The notes below the pieces were generated by a model. The model was not told the origin of the DNA. It did not search any database and worked only from the letters and a program-made list of their open reading frames with translations. DNA of 64,000 nucleotides from Bacillota bacterium. GTDB taxonomy: Bacteria > Bacillota_A > Clostridia > Lachnospirales > Lachnospiraceae. The position numbers and the translations under genes are program-made. The stretch is taken from NCBI GenBank assembly GCA_023443625.1, contig JAEZTQ010000112.1, positions 62,001-126,000 of the forward strand. The letters are read 5' to 3'. Of the stretch, positions 45,501-54,991 are shown in pieces (within the stretch, counting starts at the first letter, position 1; each line of letters starts with the position of its first letter).

Positions 45501-46652
45501 CTATACCTTTTTAAAAATATGTAGATATAAGCGCTCAGCTGATTTTCCGTCCAGGTATTTGTAATTGTCATTAACAAAGGCTTTTACTCTCCCAGAATCA
45601 AAATTATCCTCATCCAAATATGCAAGCACACCTTCTGTATCTTTAACAACAGGCCCTGGTACGTATTCTTCATAAGGTCTATAAAAACCTCTGCCAGAAT
45701 CTGAAAACTCCTCCAGATCATAAGCATAAAAAATCATTGGCTTCTCCATAAGACAAAATTCAAATATAACAGAGGAATAATCCGTTATCAAATAATCCGA
45801 TACCAAAAGTAAAGTATTAATGTCCGGATAAGATGACATAGAAACTACATTCTCTGCCTCCGGTAGAACCAATCCGTCCTTACTCAATGCTTCCATAACA
45901 AAGGGATGAAGCCGGAGTAGTAAAATAAAATCCTTAGGTAAATCTTCATGCACCTTGGCCAAGCCTAAGGCCAGCATGGGCTTATCTTGTTCCTCATCTC
46001 TGAAGGTAGGTGCATATAAAATAAGCTTTTTCCCTTTGAGGTCAGGATACTGATGATAAAATTTCATTCTTCTTTCTTCTATTTTATCCTGGTTAAAAAA
46101 TATATCTGTCCGTGGCAGACCATAAACAAAAACTTTATCGCTGCTAATTCCAAAGGCTTCTCCATATTGGGTCTTTGTTTCCTCTGAATTCACAATCAGG
46201 TGAGTAACACAACCATTGGCCCTTTTCTCCAGGCTTTTTAGTCTTCCTGTATTGACGTCCTGTCCAAATTTCTTGATGGTACCTGTGCCATGCCACAACT
46301 GAACAACCAGAACCTTCTCTGAAAATTTCATATATGCCATTGGCAGAAAGATATTATCTAATAGTATATATTTTGAAGTTGCCATGTGATAGGGTTTTAC
46401 AATGAAAAAAGATATTATAGACTTCCAACCACGTAGATCCTTTATCCCTTTACGATCAGCCTTTTTTATAAAATGAAAATAATAACCTTCTCCCCGCTGG
46501 CTCAAGTAATCTACCATTGAACCCACATTACTATCAATACTGCCATCATGTGTCATAATTCCAAATACTTTCTTAGGCTTAATGGAACTAAACAATCGGA
46601 AAAAATAAAAAAAGCCTGCAAAAATAAGATAACCTATTGTTTTCAATTTCAA
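45501..46652 (-). CDS. CDP-glycerol glycerophosphotransferase (TagF-like)
   Basis: 383 residues. 'VVQLWHGTGTIKKFGQ', 'KKLILYAPTFRDEE', 'LLLRLHPFV', 'LLVSDYLITDYSSVIFEFCL' and 'MIFYAYDLEEFSDSGRGFY' are the family's order of motifs; the two histidines (WHG and LHP) are the expected catalytic residues. It transfers glycerol-3-phosphate from CDP-glycerol to a growing chain. A hydrophobic N-terminus (about 3-20) may anchor it. Its ATG overlaps the stop of the upstream paralogue by four bases. Confidence 0.9.
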   Translation of the reverse strand: MKLKTIGYLIFAGFFYFFRLFSSIKPKKVFGIMTHDGSIDSNVGSMVDYLSQRGEGYYFHFIKKADRKGIKDLRGWKSIISFFIVKPYHMATSKYILLDNIFLPMAYMKFSEKVLVVQLWHGTGTIKKFGQDVNTGRLKSLEKRANGCVTHLIVNSEETKTQYGEAFGISSDKVFVYGLPRTDIFFNQDKIEERRMKFYHQYPDLKGKKLILYAPTFRDEEQDKPMLALGLAKVHEDLPKDFILLLRLHPFVMEALSKDGLVLPEAENVVSMSSYPDINTLLLVSDYLITDYSSVIFEFCLMEKPMIFYAYDLEEFSDSGRGFYRPYEEYVPGPVVKDTEGVLAYLDEDNFDSGRVKAFVNDNYKYLDGKSAERLYLHIFKKV

Positions 46653-47833
46653 ATTCCTCCGTGGGAGAATATTAAATCTACTATCTTTTTCGATGCTAAG
46701 CCGTCATCAGCATGATTGTATTTTACTGAAAAAGCATCGTATTTATCTCTATATTCCTCAAAATTATAGTCTTGTATAGCCCTTACCAATTGTTTTGTGG
46801 TTAAAGCAAAGGGGCCGGGAGCTTCTTTTATAAAGTCAAAGTAAAAACCTCGTAAGGTATCCTTATACTCTTCTAAGTCATAGGTAAAGAATATCATCGG
46901 CCTTCTTAAGATACTGTAATCAAACATAACCGATGAATAATCCGTCACTAAAATATCTGATACCAGATATAGTTCTGCAATATCAAAGGAAGCCTTGAAC
47001 TGATATATAAAACCTTGATACTTACTAATATCAATCTGTTCTCCCACCAAATAATGAGCCTTCAACAAGATAATATAGTCCTGAGATAATTCTTCCATCA
47101 GATAACTATAATCCATCTGTGAACTAAATCGGTACTTCAATGACCCGTAATGTTCATTATCTCTCCAGGTTGGAGCATAGAGGATAATCTTCTTATCCAA
47201 AGGCAAACCCAGCCTTTTTTTGATCAAAGAAATAGTTGCTGAATTGTTATCCTTAAAAAGAATATCATTTCTAGGATAGCCAATTTCAAGAATTTCTTTA
47301 TTATAGGCAAAGGCCCTCCTGAAAATCTCTGTGGAGTAGGAATTTTGAGACAATAAATAATCCCAGGTTCTTGTATTCTTCGCAAACTTCCTTTTATAAT
47401 CCTCTAAACTTTTTTCTCCCTCCATGGATACCTGCTTCATATCCAGAGCAAGTCTTTTCAGTGGCGTACCATGCCAGGTCTGAATGTACACTGCATCTTT
47501 TCTTTTCTTTAGGTATGTAGGCATTCGAGTATCACTAACCCATAATCCAGCCTTAGCAAAGAGATAAAAATATAATAGGCTAATTCTCTTTACTTTCCTT
47601 ATACTGCCGGGTAACTCAATTCTTGTATCTTCTAATATAAAATAACATGCATATAATTTATCCAATCCTCTGGCTACCATCTCTTCATAAATAAATCTAG
47701 GATTTCCAGAATAGTTCCTACCTAAATTACTCTCGAAAATAATAACCCTTCTGTCAACCTTATGGATTAATATAAAGATGCGGTAAAGGATAAGGACTGG
47801 TATTTTAATTATTTTTTTAATTATCTGCTTCAT
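46649..47833 (-). CDS. CDP-glycerol glycerophosphotransferase (TagF/TagB-like)
   Basis: About 394 residues. 'YIQTWHGTPLKRLALDM', 'EIGYPRNDILF', 'IILYAPTWRDNEHYG', 'LLKAHYLV', 'VLVTDYSSVMFDYSIL' and 'MIFFTYDLEEYKDTLRGFYFD'. The second catalytic position has AH rather than LHP. The start is uncertain: ATG 47833 is chosen because the protein then begins with a typical amphipathic 'MKQIIKKIIKIPVLILYR'; the frame is open to a TTG at 47875. It follows tagD closely. It is closely related to the C-terminal domain of the 786-residue protein upstream. Confidence 0.9.
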   Translation of the reverse strand: MKQIIKKIIKIPVLILYRIFILIHKVDRRVIIFESNLGRNYSGNPRFIYEEMVARGLDKLYACYFILEDTRIELPGSIRKVKRISLLYFYLFAKAGLWVSDTRMPTYLKKRKDAVYIQTWHGTPLKRLALDMKQVSMEGEKSLEDYKRKFAKNTRTWDYLLSQNSYSTEIFRRAFAYNKEILEIGYPRNDILFKDNNSATISLIKKRLGLPLDKKIILYAPTWRDNEHYGSLKYRFSSQMDYSYLMEELSQDYIILLKAHYLVGEQIDISKYQGFIYQFKASFDIAELYLVSDILVTDYSSVMFDYSILRRPMIFFTYDLEEYKDTLRGFYFDFIKEAPGPFALTTKQLVRAIQDYNFEEYRDKYDAFSVKYNHADDGLASKKIVDLIFSHGGI

Positions 47834-47881
47834 GAATAAGATTACCCATGTCTTTCTCATAGGATATAAGAACAAATTCTA

Positions 47882-48283
47882 TTACAATTTCAATTTATCC
47901 TTTAAGTCAGTTTTAATCTTAGTAGTTGAGATGCCTTCTGTTCTAGGAAGATATACAACCTCACAATAATCCTTAAGGAAATCAAATTTACCCGTCCAGT
48001 CGTCACCCATTACAAAAACATCAATCTGATTATTTACTACATCATCTATCTTCTGTTCCCAGGTATATTCAGGAAGAACCTCATCCACATATTTAATTGC
48101 CTCTAGGATTATTTTTCTGTCCTCATAGGGATAATAGGCCTTCTTATTCTTGATTGCATTAAACTCATCTGAAGATAGAACCACTACAAGATAATCTCCC
48201 AATGCTCTTGCTCTTCTTAATAAGTTAATATGTCCCACATGGAGTAAATCAAATGTTCCATAAGTAATTACTTTTTTCATCAT
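47882..48283 (-). CDS. tagD: Glycerol-3-phosphate cytidylyltransferase
   Basis: Makes CDP-glycerol from CTP and glycerol-3-phosphate, the donor for all the TagF-like enzymes here. 133 residues, normal length. Nucleotidyltransferase motif 'GTFDLLHVGHINLLRRA' (HxGH, His15 and His18) and 'RTEGISTTKIK' at the C-terminus. This gene is the best evidence that the cluster makes a glycerol-phosphate polymer. Confidence 0.96.
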   Translation of the reverse strand: MMKKVITYGTFDLLHVGHINLLRRARALGDYLVVVLSSDEFNAIKNKKAYYPYEDRKIILEAIKYVDEVLPEYTWEQKIDDVVNNQIDVFVMGDDWTGKFDFLKDYCEVVYLPRTEGISTTKIKTDLKDKLKL

Positions 48284-48347
48284 AATTCTCCTTTAAAGAG
48301 TTAAAATAATAAAGAACTTATATTAGGGAGGATTTTCCTCCTGTTCC

Positions 48348-49085
48348 TTACTTCAGCATCTCCTCATAAATTCTGCAGATTTCTTCCACCTTACCCTGGG
48401 TTACCAAAGTACCCTTCTCTAATAGAATTGCTTTATTACAGATATTCTTCACCTGCTCGATGTTATGGGATACAAATAAAACCGTGACACCCTTTTCAAA
48501 CATAGCCTTTATTCTCTTCTCGCTTTTCTTCCTAAACTTCGCATCTCCTACGGCAAAGACCTCATCCAGGATAAGAATATCTGGCTCAACCACTGTAGCA
48601 ATGGAAAATCCAAGACGAGATTTCATACCGGAGGAATAGTTTTTCACAGGAATATTAATAAAGTCTCCCAGTTCTGAAAATTCAACAATTTCATTATATT
48701 TCTCTTTGATAAATTCTTTGGGATAACCAAGCATGGCACCATATAAGTAGATATTCTCGGCACCGGTATATTGCATATCAAAGCCTGCTCCCAATTCTAA
48801 TAAAGGAACTACTTTTCCTCTGGTAATTACTTTTCCTTCCGTGGCTTTTAGGACACCGGCAATAACCTTAAGTAAAGTACTCTTTCCTGCACCATTGGTT
48901 CCCAGAATCCCTACACGGTCACCCTTCTCTACTTTAAAACTCACATTTTTTAAAGCCCAGAAATCCTTATAATGTATATCACGTCTAAGTTTCTTAATAA
49001 CAAATTCTTTAAAGTTGTCCACCTTTTCACTGCCCATTAAGAAACGAACACCGATACGGTCGACCTTAATTACAACTTTACCCAT
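48348..49085 (-). CDS. tagH: Teichoic acid/polysaccharide export ABC ATPase
   Basis: 245 residues. Walker A 'GILGTNGAGKSTLLK', 'GAGFDMQYTGAENIYLYG', signature 'YSSGMKSRLGFSIA', Walker B 'ILILDEVFAVGD' and 'LFVSHN' are typical of TagH/Wzt-type exporters. It powers flipping of the lipid-linked polymer with the permease TagG. It lacks the long C-terminal domain of Bacillus TagH. It is 190 bases after tagG; that gap carries small hairpins only. Confidence 0.92.
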   Translation of the reverse strand: MGKVVIKVDRIGVRFLMGSEKVDNFKEFVIKKLRRDIHYKDFWALKNVSFKVEKGDRVGILGTNGAGKSTLLKVIAGVLKATEGKVITRGKVVPLLELGAGFDMQYTGAENIYLYGAMLGYPKEFIKEKYNEIVEFSELGDFINIPVKNYSSGMKSRLGFSIATVVEPDILILDEVFAVGDAKFRKKSEKRIKAMFEKGVTVLFVSHNIEQVKNICNKAILLEKGTLVTQGKVEEICRIYEEMLK

Positions 49086-49277
49086 GTAACCTCCAATTTT
49101 GCTCTAGCCGACATTAAAAGCATACCGGCAAAAACTACGCTCTATATAACTTGATAAACCAGATACATCTGATAAATTTTTGTTACAGTTTTGCTAACAA
49201 CAGAAGTTGCAGACTGATTGTGCAAGTTTGCTTGTCTACAAGCAGTTTTTCATATTCTTTTATATGGATAATAAATC

Positions 49278-50060
49278 TTATATGTTTAAGATAAATTTAT
49301 CTTGATTTTTATAAAACATCCACAATCCTAACACTAATACTACTATACTAAATCCTCCAGAGAAAAGAAGGGCATTCACATCCTGTGGCAGACCATACAA
49401 AACAGCATTCCTAAAATTCTTGATTACTGCATATAAGGGATTGAATTTAAGAAGCCATGAATACTTCCCTTCTAGTATCGCTTTTTCTGAATAAAAAATA
49501 GCGGAGCAGTACATAATTAGCATCAAAATAACGCCCCAAAGATATTCCATATCTCTAAAGAACACAGCTAAGGTAGCTAGCATGAGCCCCACTCCCATTA
49601 CCATGACCAGTAAGATTAATAAAGGTATGATAGCACTAAAAATATGAAAAGTTGGTCTTACCCTCGTTACGATTGCCACCCCAATGAGCACTAGTAAAGA
49701 GATGATAAAAGTAATAAACTGTGACAAAACCGATGCCAAAGGATAAATATATTTTGGAACATAAACCTTCTTAATCATTTGACCATGAACTCTTATTGAT
49801 TTCATAGCAGATTTGGTAGCATTGGAAAAGAAACTGTATAAAAGCCTTCCTGTAATGATATAGACAGGGAAGTTTGTAATACTCTTATTCTCCCTTATGG
49901 TCTGAAATACTGCCCAGAGAACAAGCATGGTTAGAAGCGGCTCTAATAAGGTCCAAAGAATCCCTAGGAAAGACCTTCTGTATTTTAACTTAATATCCTT
50001 AATTACTAGCTCCGTTAACAAAAAACGGTATTTTTTAAAATTCTTAATGCTCTGTTTCAT
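49278..50060 (-). CDS. tagG: Teichoic acid/polysaccharide export ABC permease
   Basis: 260 residues with six hydrophobic segments, ABC-2 type. 'LKYRRSFLGILWTLLEPLLTMLVLW' and 'WLLKFNPLYAVIKNFRNAVLYG' are typical of TagG/Wzm. Its start lies 17 bases inside the end of the preceding glycosyltransferase gene. Confidence 0.93.
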   Translation of the reverse strand: MKQSIKNFKKYRFLLTELVIKDIKLKYRRSFLGILWTLLEPLLTMLVLWAVFQTIRENKSITNFPVYIITGRLLYSFFSNATKSAMKSIRVHGQMIKKVYVPKYIYPLASVLSQFITFIISLLVLIGVAIVTRVRPTFHIFSAIIPLLILLVMVMGVGLMLATLAVFFRDMEYLWGVILMLIMYCSAIFYSEKAILEGKYSWLLKFNPLYAVIKNFRNAVLYGLPQDVNALLFSGGFSIVVLVLGLWMFYKNQDKFILNI

Positions 50061-52404
50061 TTAAATCCCCTTTTAGTCCAAATACTTCATTGGCAACCCT
50101 TTCAGAGGCTGTTCCATCTTCCCAGCCACAGAATTTATCATAGAATGCTACATACTTCTCATGATATTCCTTCTTTAGCTTGTCAACATTCTTAATAGCC
50201 TCAATAACCTCCTCTGTGGTAAATAGGAGAGGTCCCGGTAATTCTTCTTCTATATCAATATAAAAACCACGCAGAACATCCCTATATTTCTCCAAATCAT
50301 AAGTAAAGAATAACATAGGTCGTTTTAAATTAGCGTAATCAAAGAATACAGAAGAATAATCTGTAATCAAAATATCCGATATCAGATATAATTCTGAGAT
50401 ATCATCATATTTGCTAAGATTAAATGCAAAATCCTCTATGCCAGTTACATCTAGAGAATCCGCTATAAAATAATGGGTACGTAATAAAATCACATATTCA
50501 TTGCCCAGTCTTGCCTTTAATTGTTCCAAATCCAGCTTAAGAGAAAACTTATATCTTCCTTTGGTATAGTATTCATCATCTCTCCAGGTTGGAGCATAGA
50601 GAATCGTCTTCTTATCCTTGGGAATTCCCAATTTTTCTTTGATCCCTCTGGCAATCTCTTCCTTATTGGGATAGTGTAAGATATCATTACGAGGATACCC
50701 TGTCTCTAGCATATTTTTATCAAACATAAAGCATCTACGGAAGATATCACTGGAATACTTGTTGGGTGCTATGAGATAATCCCAGGCTCTGGATTGCTTA
50801 TATACCTGATTCTTATATCTTGGTGTTGCTGAGCTAATATCCTCCATATCAAATACCAGCCGTTTTAGAGGGGTTCCATGCCAGGTCTGTAAAAATATAT
50901 TACCCTTCCTCTTTCTAACCCATTCCGGCTGCCTTCCATTGAAAATATAGTATTTGCTCCTTGCCAGATAGTATGCATAACGGAAACTAAAACGCTTTAC
51001 CTTCACATGAGGGAAGGGTATCTTGGTTTTCTTCTTATCAATCACCCAAATAAATTTATACTTACCCGGGTAATTCTTTGAAAGATATTCATAAACATAT
51101 TTGGGACTGTCGGAATAATTCTTCCCGAAAAAGCTTTCACAGAATACCCAATTTGCTTTCATAGGTCTTTTCAAAAAGCTATGGATATATAAAAACTTGG
51201 AGAAGGCACGCTTATTTTTTGTAATCTTCTTTAACTTCTTATAGGCTAGATGTCTGTTTACAATCCTTTTCGCTTTATTAATATTGCCATAATATAAGGC
51301 TTTCAAAAGTCTGCGCTTATAACCTTTGTAGCTCTTTAGTAAGTTCAAATCCATCTGTGAGATAAGGGAATGAACTACTTTAAATCTAGCAGCTTGTCTT
51401 TTTGGCTTTTTACTTCTTCGAAGCTTAGGACCATAGTACCTAATACAGTAATGAATAATCTTTCTATCTAGGCGCCTACGTAACTCACTTTCCTTATCTA
51501 TGAGGGTAATGGCATAACGATATACGGCTACATAGCCCTTAAAGCTCTTAGAACCCTTTCTCTGGCTAAGAGAAGGCATGTTGATGGCATCATTATGATT
51601 CCTCTTAATATAAATTGCATCTGCAACATGTTCATATTCCTCTGCCTTATCCAGTACCTGCAATAAGAAAGGATAGTCTGAAAGAAAGGTTATATTTTCA
51701 TTAAATCTAATTTGATTGTCTTCTATAATACTACGTTTGATTAGTTGATGTAATACGGTGATATTTCTTACACCTTTACGATTACTAAAGAGATGGTAAT
51801 AAGCTAATCTTCTTCTGGATTCAGGATCCCTTGCACTCTCATCTCCCGCTGTCTCCCCGTTATCCTCTGAATCCTCATTTAGTAATTGTTCTTCATTTAA
51901 AGAACTGCTACTTTCTGATTCACCGCCATTCTCCATGTCCAGTTCGGCAGAATCTAAGGAGTTATCCTCCCCATCCTCATCCTCGTTCTCTTCTTCACTA
52001 TTTTCCTTATTATAATTGTCCATAAATAGACTTCGCCTAAACCAAGTCCACATTTTCTTACCATATATTAAATCATAATTATTTTCTTCTGTTGCATTAA
52101 CTAGAAGCTCTAATGCTGTTCTATCAAGATAGTCGTCACTATCTAAAAAGTAAATATATTCACCTTGCGCCTTATCTAATCCAAGGTTTCTTGCTGCTGC
52201 AACCCCTTTTTTCTCCTCTAACTCAAATATGCGGATATTGCGCATTGCTTTATAGGGCTCGATAAAAGTATCTACGTCCTCACTTACCCGATCCAACACA
52301 AGGATAATTTCCATATCCTCATAACTTTGCTCTATGAGGCTTTGCATACAATCCTCTAGAAAGGATAATCCTTCATTAAACGGTATAATAACACTAACTT
52401 TCAT
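50044..52404 (-). CDS. GT2 glycosyltransferase fused to CDP-glycerol glycerophosphotransferase, with acidic insert
   Basis: 786 residues, first gene of the polymer operon. GT2 part: 'VSVIIPFNEGLSFLEDCMQSL', 'AAARNLGLDKAQGEYIYFLDSDDYLD'. C-terminal TagF-like part (about 410-775): 'FLQTWHGTPLKRLVFDM', 'TGYPRNDILHY', 'ILYAPTWRDDEYY', 'ILITDYSSVFFDYANL', 'FFTYDLEKYRDVLRGFY'. The GT2 domain carries a low-complexity acidic insert (about 130-200, Glu/Asp/Ser/Asn) right after the catalytic region, which ordinary GT2 domains lack. GGAGG precedes the ATG. The fusion could link and prime a glycerol-phosphate chain. Confidence 0.9.
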   Translation of the reverse strand: MKVSVIIPFNEGLSFLEDCMQSLIEQSYEDMEIILVLDRVSEDVDTFIEPYKAMRNIRIFELEEKKGVAAARNLGLDKAQGEYIYFLDSDDYLDRTALELLVNATEENNYDLIYGKKMWTWFRRSLFMDNYNKENSEEENEDEDGEDNSLDSAELDMENGGESESSSSLNEEQLLNEDSEDNGETAGDESARDPESRRRLAYYHLFSNRKGVRNITVLHQLIKRSIIEDNQIRFNENITFLSDYPFLLQVLDKAEEYEHVADAIYIKRNHNDAINMPSLSQRKGSKSFKGYVAVYRYAITLIDKESELRRRLDRKIIHYCIRYYGPKLRRSKKPKRQAARFKVVHSLISQMDLNLLKSYKGYKRRLLKALYYGNINKAKRIVNRHLAYKKLKKITKNKRAFSKFLYIHSFLKRPMKANWVFCESFFGKNYSDSPKYVYEYLSKNYPGKYKFIWVIDKKKTKIPFPHVKVKRFSFRYAYYLARSKYYIFNGRQPEWVRKRKGNIFLQTWHGTPLKRLVFDMEDISSATPRYKNQVYKQSRAWDYLIAPNKYSSDIFRRCFMFDKNMLETGYPRNDILHYPNKEEIARGIKEKLGIPKDKKTILYAPTWRDDEYYTKGRYKFSLKLDLEQLKARLGNEYVILLRTHYFIADSLDVTGIEDFAFNLSKYDDISELYLISDILITDYSSVFFDYANLKRPMLFFTYDLEKYRDVLRGFYIDIEEELPGPLLFTTEEVIEAIKNVDKLKKEYHEKYVAFYDKFCGWEDGTASERVANEVFGLKGDLNETEH

Positions 52405-52466
52405 CCATGTGCCTCCAAAAAATCTTCATTCGCTATATTAACAATGGAAAACTTAATATCATAGGG

Positions 52467-52495
52467 ATTATAGCATTCCCTCAGAAACAAGTCAA
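52467..52495 (-). promoter_or_regulatory. Promoter of the glycerol-phosphate polymer operon
   Basis: TTGACT (52490-52495), 17 bases, TATAAT (52467-52472) with extended TGC, on the minus strand. It should drive the eight genes from 52404 down to 41396. Confidence 0.85.
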
Positions 52496-52641
52496 TAATG
52501 GCGTCCTTTATATAATCTAGCAAATCTCTATATGATAGTATCTATATTAAGGTTTTACCATAGAAAACAGCCTTTATACATTTAACCCCAATTTCTTTAA
52601 GATTTTATTACTAATTTGGTTCAAAAATCAATTTTGCTTTA

Positions 52642-52678
52642 TTTTAAAAGAAAACTGCTGAATATAATTATTCAGCAG
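52642..52678 (-). terminator. leuA terminator
   Basis: CTGCTGAATA and TATTCAGCAG form a perfect 10-bp stem with a four-base loop, followed on the minus strand by TTTTCTTTT. Confidence 0.92.
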
Positions 52679-52691
52679 CATATCTTAACTC

Positions 52692-54359
52692 CTATTGTAA
52701 ATTTAATCGATTCATAGCACTAAAGATGGCCCTAATTGAGGCTCTTGTTATGTTGGAACTGATACCTACACCGTAAGTAGTTCTGCCACTTGTAATATCC
52801 AACATATGTATATATGCTGCAGCCTGAGCATTTTCTCCACCACCTAATGCGTGTTCGGTGTAATCCAAAATCTTCACTTGTATACCTAATTCCTTTTGTA
52901 AGCCACGCATTGCAGCATCAAGAGGACCATTACCAATGGCTTCTATGGTTGTTTCAACATCGTAATTGGTAAATACCACTATGGCGCTGGTGCATTCATG
53001 TCCTTGATCTGCAATATCTTCAATCTTACACTTCTTAAAATGTAATGGTTCCTTCTTATCTAAGTAGCACAGCTTGAATTCTTTCATAATCTGTTCCGGT
53101 GCAACTTCACCTTGCTTCTCAGACAAGGTCTGGATCACATCTGCAAATTCCTTGTGCATTCCCTTAGGAAGCTTGAAACCAAAGTAATTCTCCATTATGA
53201 AGGCTACGCCGCCCTTACCGGACTGACTGTTAATTCGAACAATGGGCTCATATTGTCTTCCAATATCTGAAGGATCAATGGGTAGATAGGGTACAGCCCA
53301 GATGGCACTATTACGTTCCTTCATAGCTTTGATACCTTTATTGATTGCATCCTGATGAGAACCTGAGAAGGCAGTAAACACTAACTTTCCAGCATAAGGA
53401 TGACGTTCATGAACCTTCATTTTGCATAAGCGTTCATAGGCCTCGATAATTTCATTTATATTGTCTATAGAAAGTTCCGGATCAATTCCCTGTGAAAATA
53501 AATTATATCCCAAAGTCAAAATATCAACATTTCCTGTTCTCTCACCATTACCAAACAAAGTACCTTCCACTCTGTCTGCCCCTGCTAATAAGGCTAATTC
53601 TGTTATAGCTATGCCCGTACCACGATCATTATGAGGATGAACACTTAAGATGATTGTATCTCTGTCTTTAAAATGGCTATCCATCCATTCAATTTGATCT
53701 GCATAAACATTAGGCGTATTCATCTCCACTGTAGCAGGTAAATTAAAAATAATTTTATTCTCTGGTGTTGGCTCCCAAATCTCCTGGACTGCTGTACATA
53801 CTTCAAGAGCAAATTCTACTTCAGTTCCAGTAAAGCTTTCCGGTGAATATTCCAGAATAATTTGGCCTGGAAAATTCTTTGCATATTCCTTAACTAATTT
53901 CGTTCCTTCAATAGCTATCTGCTTAATTTCCTCTGTAGACATATGGAAGACCACATCTCTTTGTAATGTAGAAGTAGAGTTATAAATATGCACAACAGCC
54001 TTTTTAATACCTTCTAAAGCTTCAAAGGTTCTTTTAATCAAGTGATCTCTGCACTGTACCAGAACCTGAACAGTAACATCCTCGGGAATCAATTTACGCT
54101 CTACAAGCTGTCTTAAAAAATCAAATTCTATTTGTGATGCAGAGGGGAAACCTACCTCGATTTCCTTAAATCCCAACTTCACCAACAACTGAAAAAATTC
54201 TACCTTTTCTTCAACTACCATAGGCTCAATTAATGCCTGGTTTCCGTCTCTTAAATCCACACTACACCAGATGGGTGCTTTCTCAATCTGCTTATTAGGC
54301 CATTGCCTACGGGATAATTCAATTACAGGATTTCTCTGATATCTTTTAAAATTCAACAT
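52692..54359 (-). CDS. leuA: 2-isopropylmalate synthase
   Basis: Condenses acetyl-CoA with 2-oxoisovalerate, the first committed step of leucine synthesis. 555 residues, the long (yeast/actinobacterial-like) type. Seen: 'WCSVDLRDGNQAL' (metal-binding Asp), 'VEVGFPSAS', 'SVHPHNDRGTGIA' (two His ligands), 'GNGERTGNVD', and a C-terminal leucine-sensing domain (about 430-555, 'GGGENAQAAAYIHM'). Start at 54359 preceded by GGAGG; the open frame to 54374 begins with TTG. It has its own promoter and a leader of about 280 nt. Confidence 0.96.
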   Translation of the reverse strand: MLNFKRYQRNPVIELSRRQWPNKQIEKAPIWCSVDLRDGNQALIEPMVVEEKVEFFQLLVKLGFKEIEVGFPSASQIEFDFLRQLVERKLIPEDVTVQVLVQCRDHLIKRTFEALEGIKKAVVHIYNSTSTLQRDVVFHMSTEEIKQIAIEGTKLVKEYAKNFPGQIILEYSPESFTGTEVEFALEVCTAVQEIWEPTPENKIIFNLPATVEMNTPNVYADQIEWMDSHFKDRDTIILSVHPHNDRGTGIAITELALLAGADRVEGTLFGNGERTGNVDILTLGYNLFSQGIDPELSIDNINEIIEAYERLCKMKVHERHPYAGKLVFTAFSGSHQDAINKGIKAMKERNSAIWAVPYLPIDPSDIGRQYEPIVRINSQSGKGGVAFIMENYFGFKLPKGMHKEFADVIQTLSEKQGEVAPEQIMKEFKLCYLDKKEPLHFKKCKIEDIADQGHECTSAIVVFTNYDVETTIEAIGNGPLDAAMRGLQKELGIQVKILDYTEHALGGGENAQAAAYIHMLDITSGRTTYGVGISSNITRASIRAIFSAMNRLNLQ

Positions 54360-54643
54360 ATGATATACCTCCAAAATAATATAATTTGATTAACTTCTCT
54401 TCGCAACTTAATAAAAATATCAAATCACTCATATAAATTCATATTATCTATGGAGTCGATAAATCACGCTGTAAATTTTAACAATGAATAACATGGCATC
54501 GTCTATACGAGTCCCAATCAAATCATATCCTTTCTCGTTAATTTTAATGACTATATAAATTATTAGGTAACACAATAATAATGCTAACTTAGTGTCATAA
54601 ATATTGTAATTGAAACGAACTTAAATCTAGTGAATTGTCATGA

Positions 54644-54672
54644 ATTATAACATTATAGTTTATTCTTGGCAA
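54644..54672 (-). promoter_or_regulatory. leuA promoter
   Basis: TTGCCA (54667-54672), 17 bases, TATAAT (54644-54649) with extended TGT, on the minus strand, directly after the HPr stop codon. The 54360-54643 leader shows no T-box consensus. Confidence 0.8.
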
Positions 54673-54951
54673 CTATTTTTTTATAAATTCATCTCCAAGG
54701 CCATTTTCGATCATATCTGTTAATATCTCCATAGCTTCTCCTTCATCTGCCCCTTCACAGACAAGTTCAATTTCATCTCCCTCTTTAACACAGGCAGATA
54801 AAACACCAATTACACTTTTAGCATTTACTGACTTGTTACCAATATTAATTGTAATAGTAGAATTAAAATCAATAGAACGATTACAAAGCACACTAATTGG
54901 ACGTAAATGTAATCCTCCAGGAATATTTATTGTAAGTTTCTTGCTAAGCAT
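54673..54951 (-). CDS. HPr-family phosphocarrier protein
   Basis: 92 residues. His15 lies in 'GGLHLRPIS', the PTS phosphorylation site, and Ser46 in 'AKSVIGVLSACVKEGDEIEL', the HPr-kinase site; both key residues sit at canonical positions. 'HLRP' and 'VKEG' differ slightly from the commonest HPr sequence, so it may be an accessory HPr. Start at 54951 after AGGAGG; the frame is open to 54987. It closes the c-di-AMP operon, 40 bases after cdaR, where glmM often stands in other Firmicutes. Confidence 0.9.
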   Translation of the reverse strand: MLSKKLTINIPGGLHLRPISVLCNRSIDFNSTITINIGNKSVNAKSVIGVLSACVKEGDEIELVCEGADEGEAMEILTDMIENGLGDEFIKK

Positions 54952-54991
54952 AAGATACCTCCTGCCATTAGCCAAATAGTCTATCATAAGT

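Noticed and set aside
54360..54643. T-box riboswitch before leuA
   Set aside because: I looked for the AGGGTGGNACCGCG-type T-box sequence and a matching terminator and found neither.
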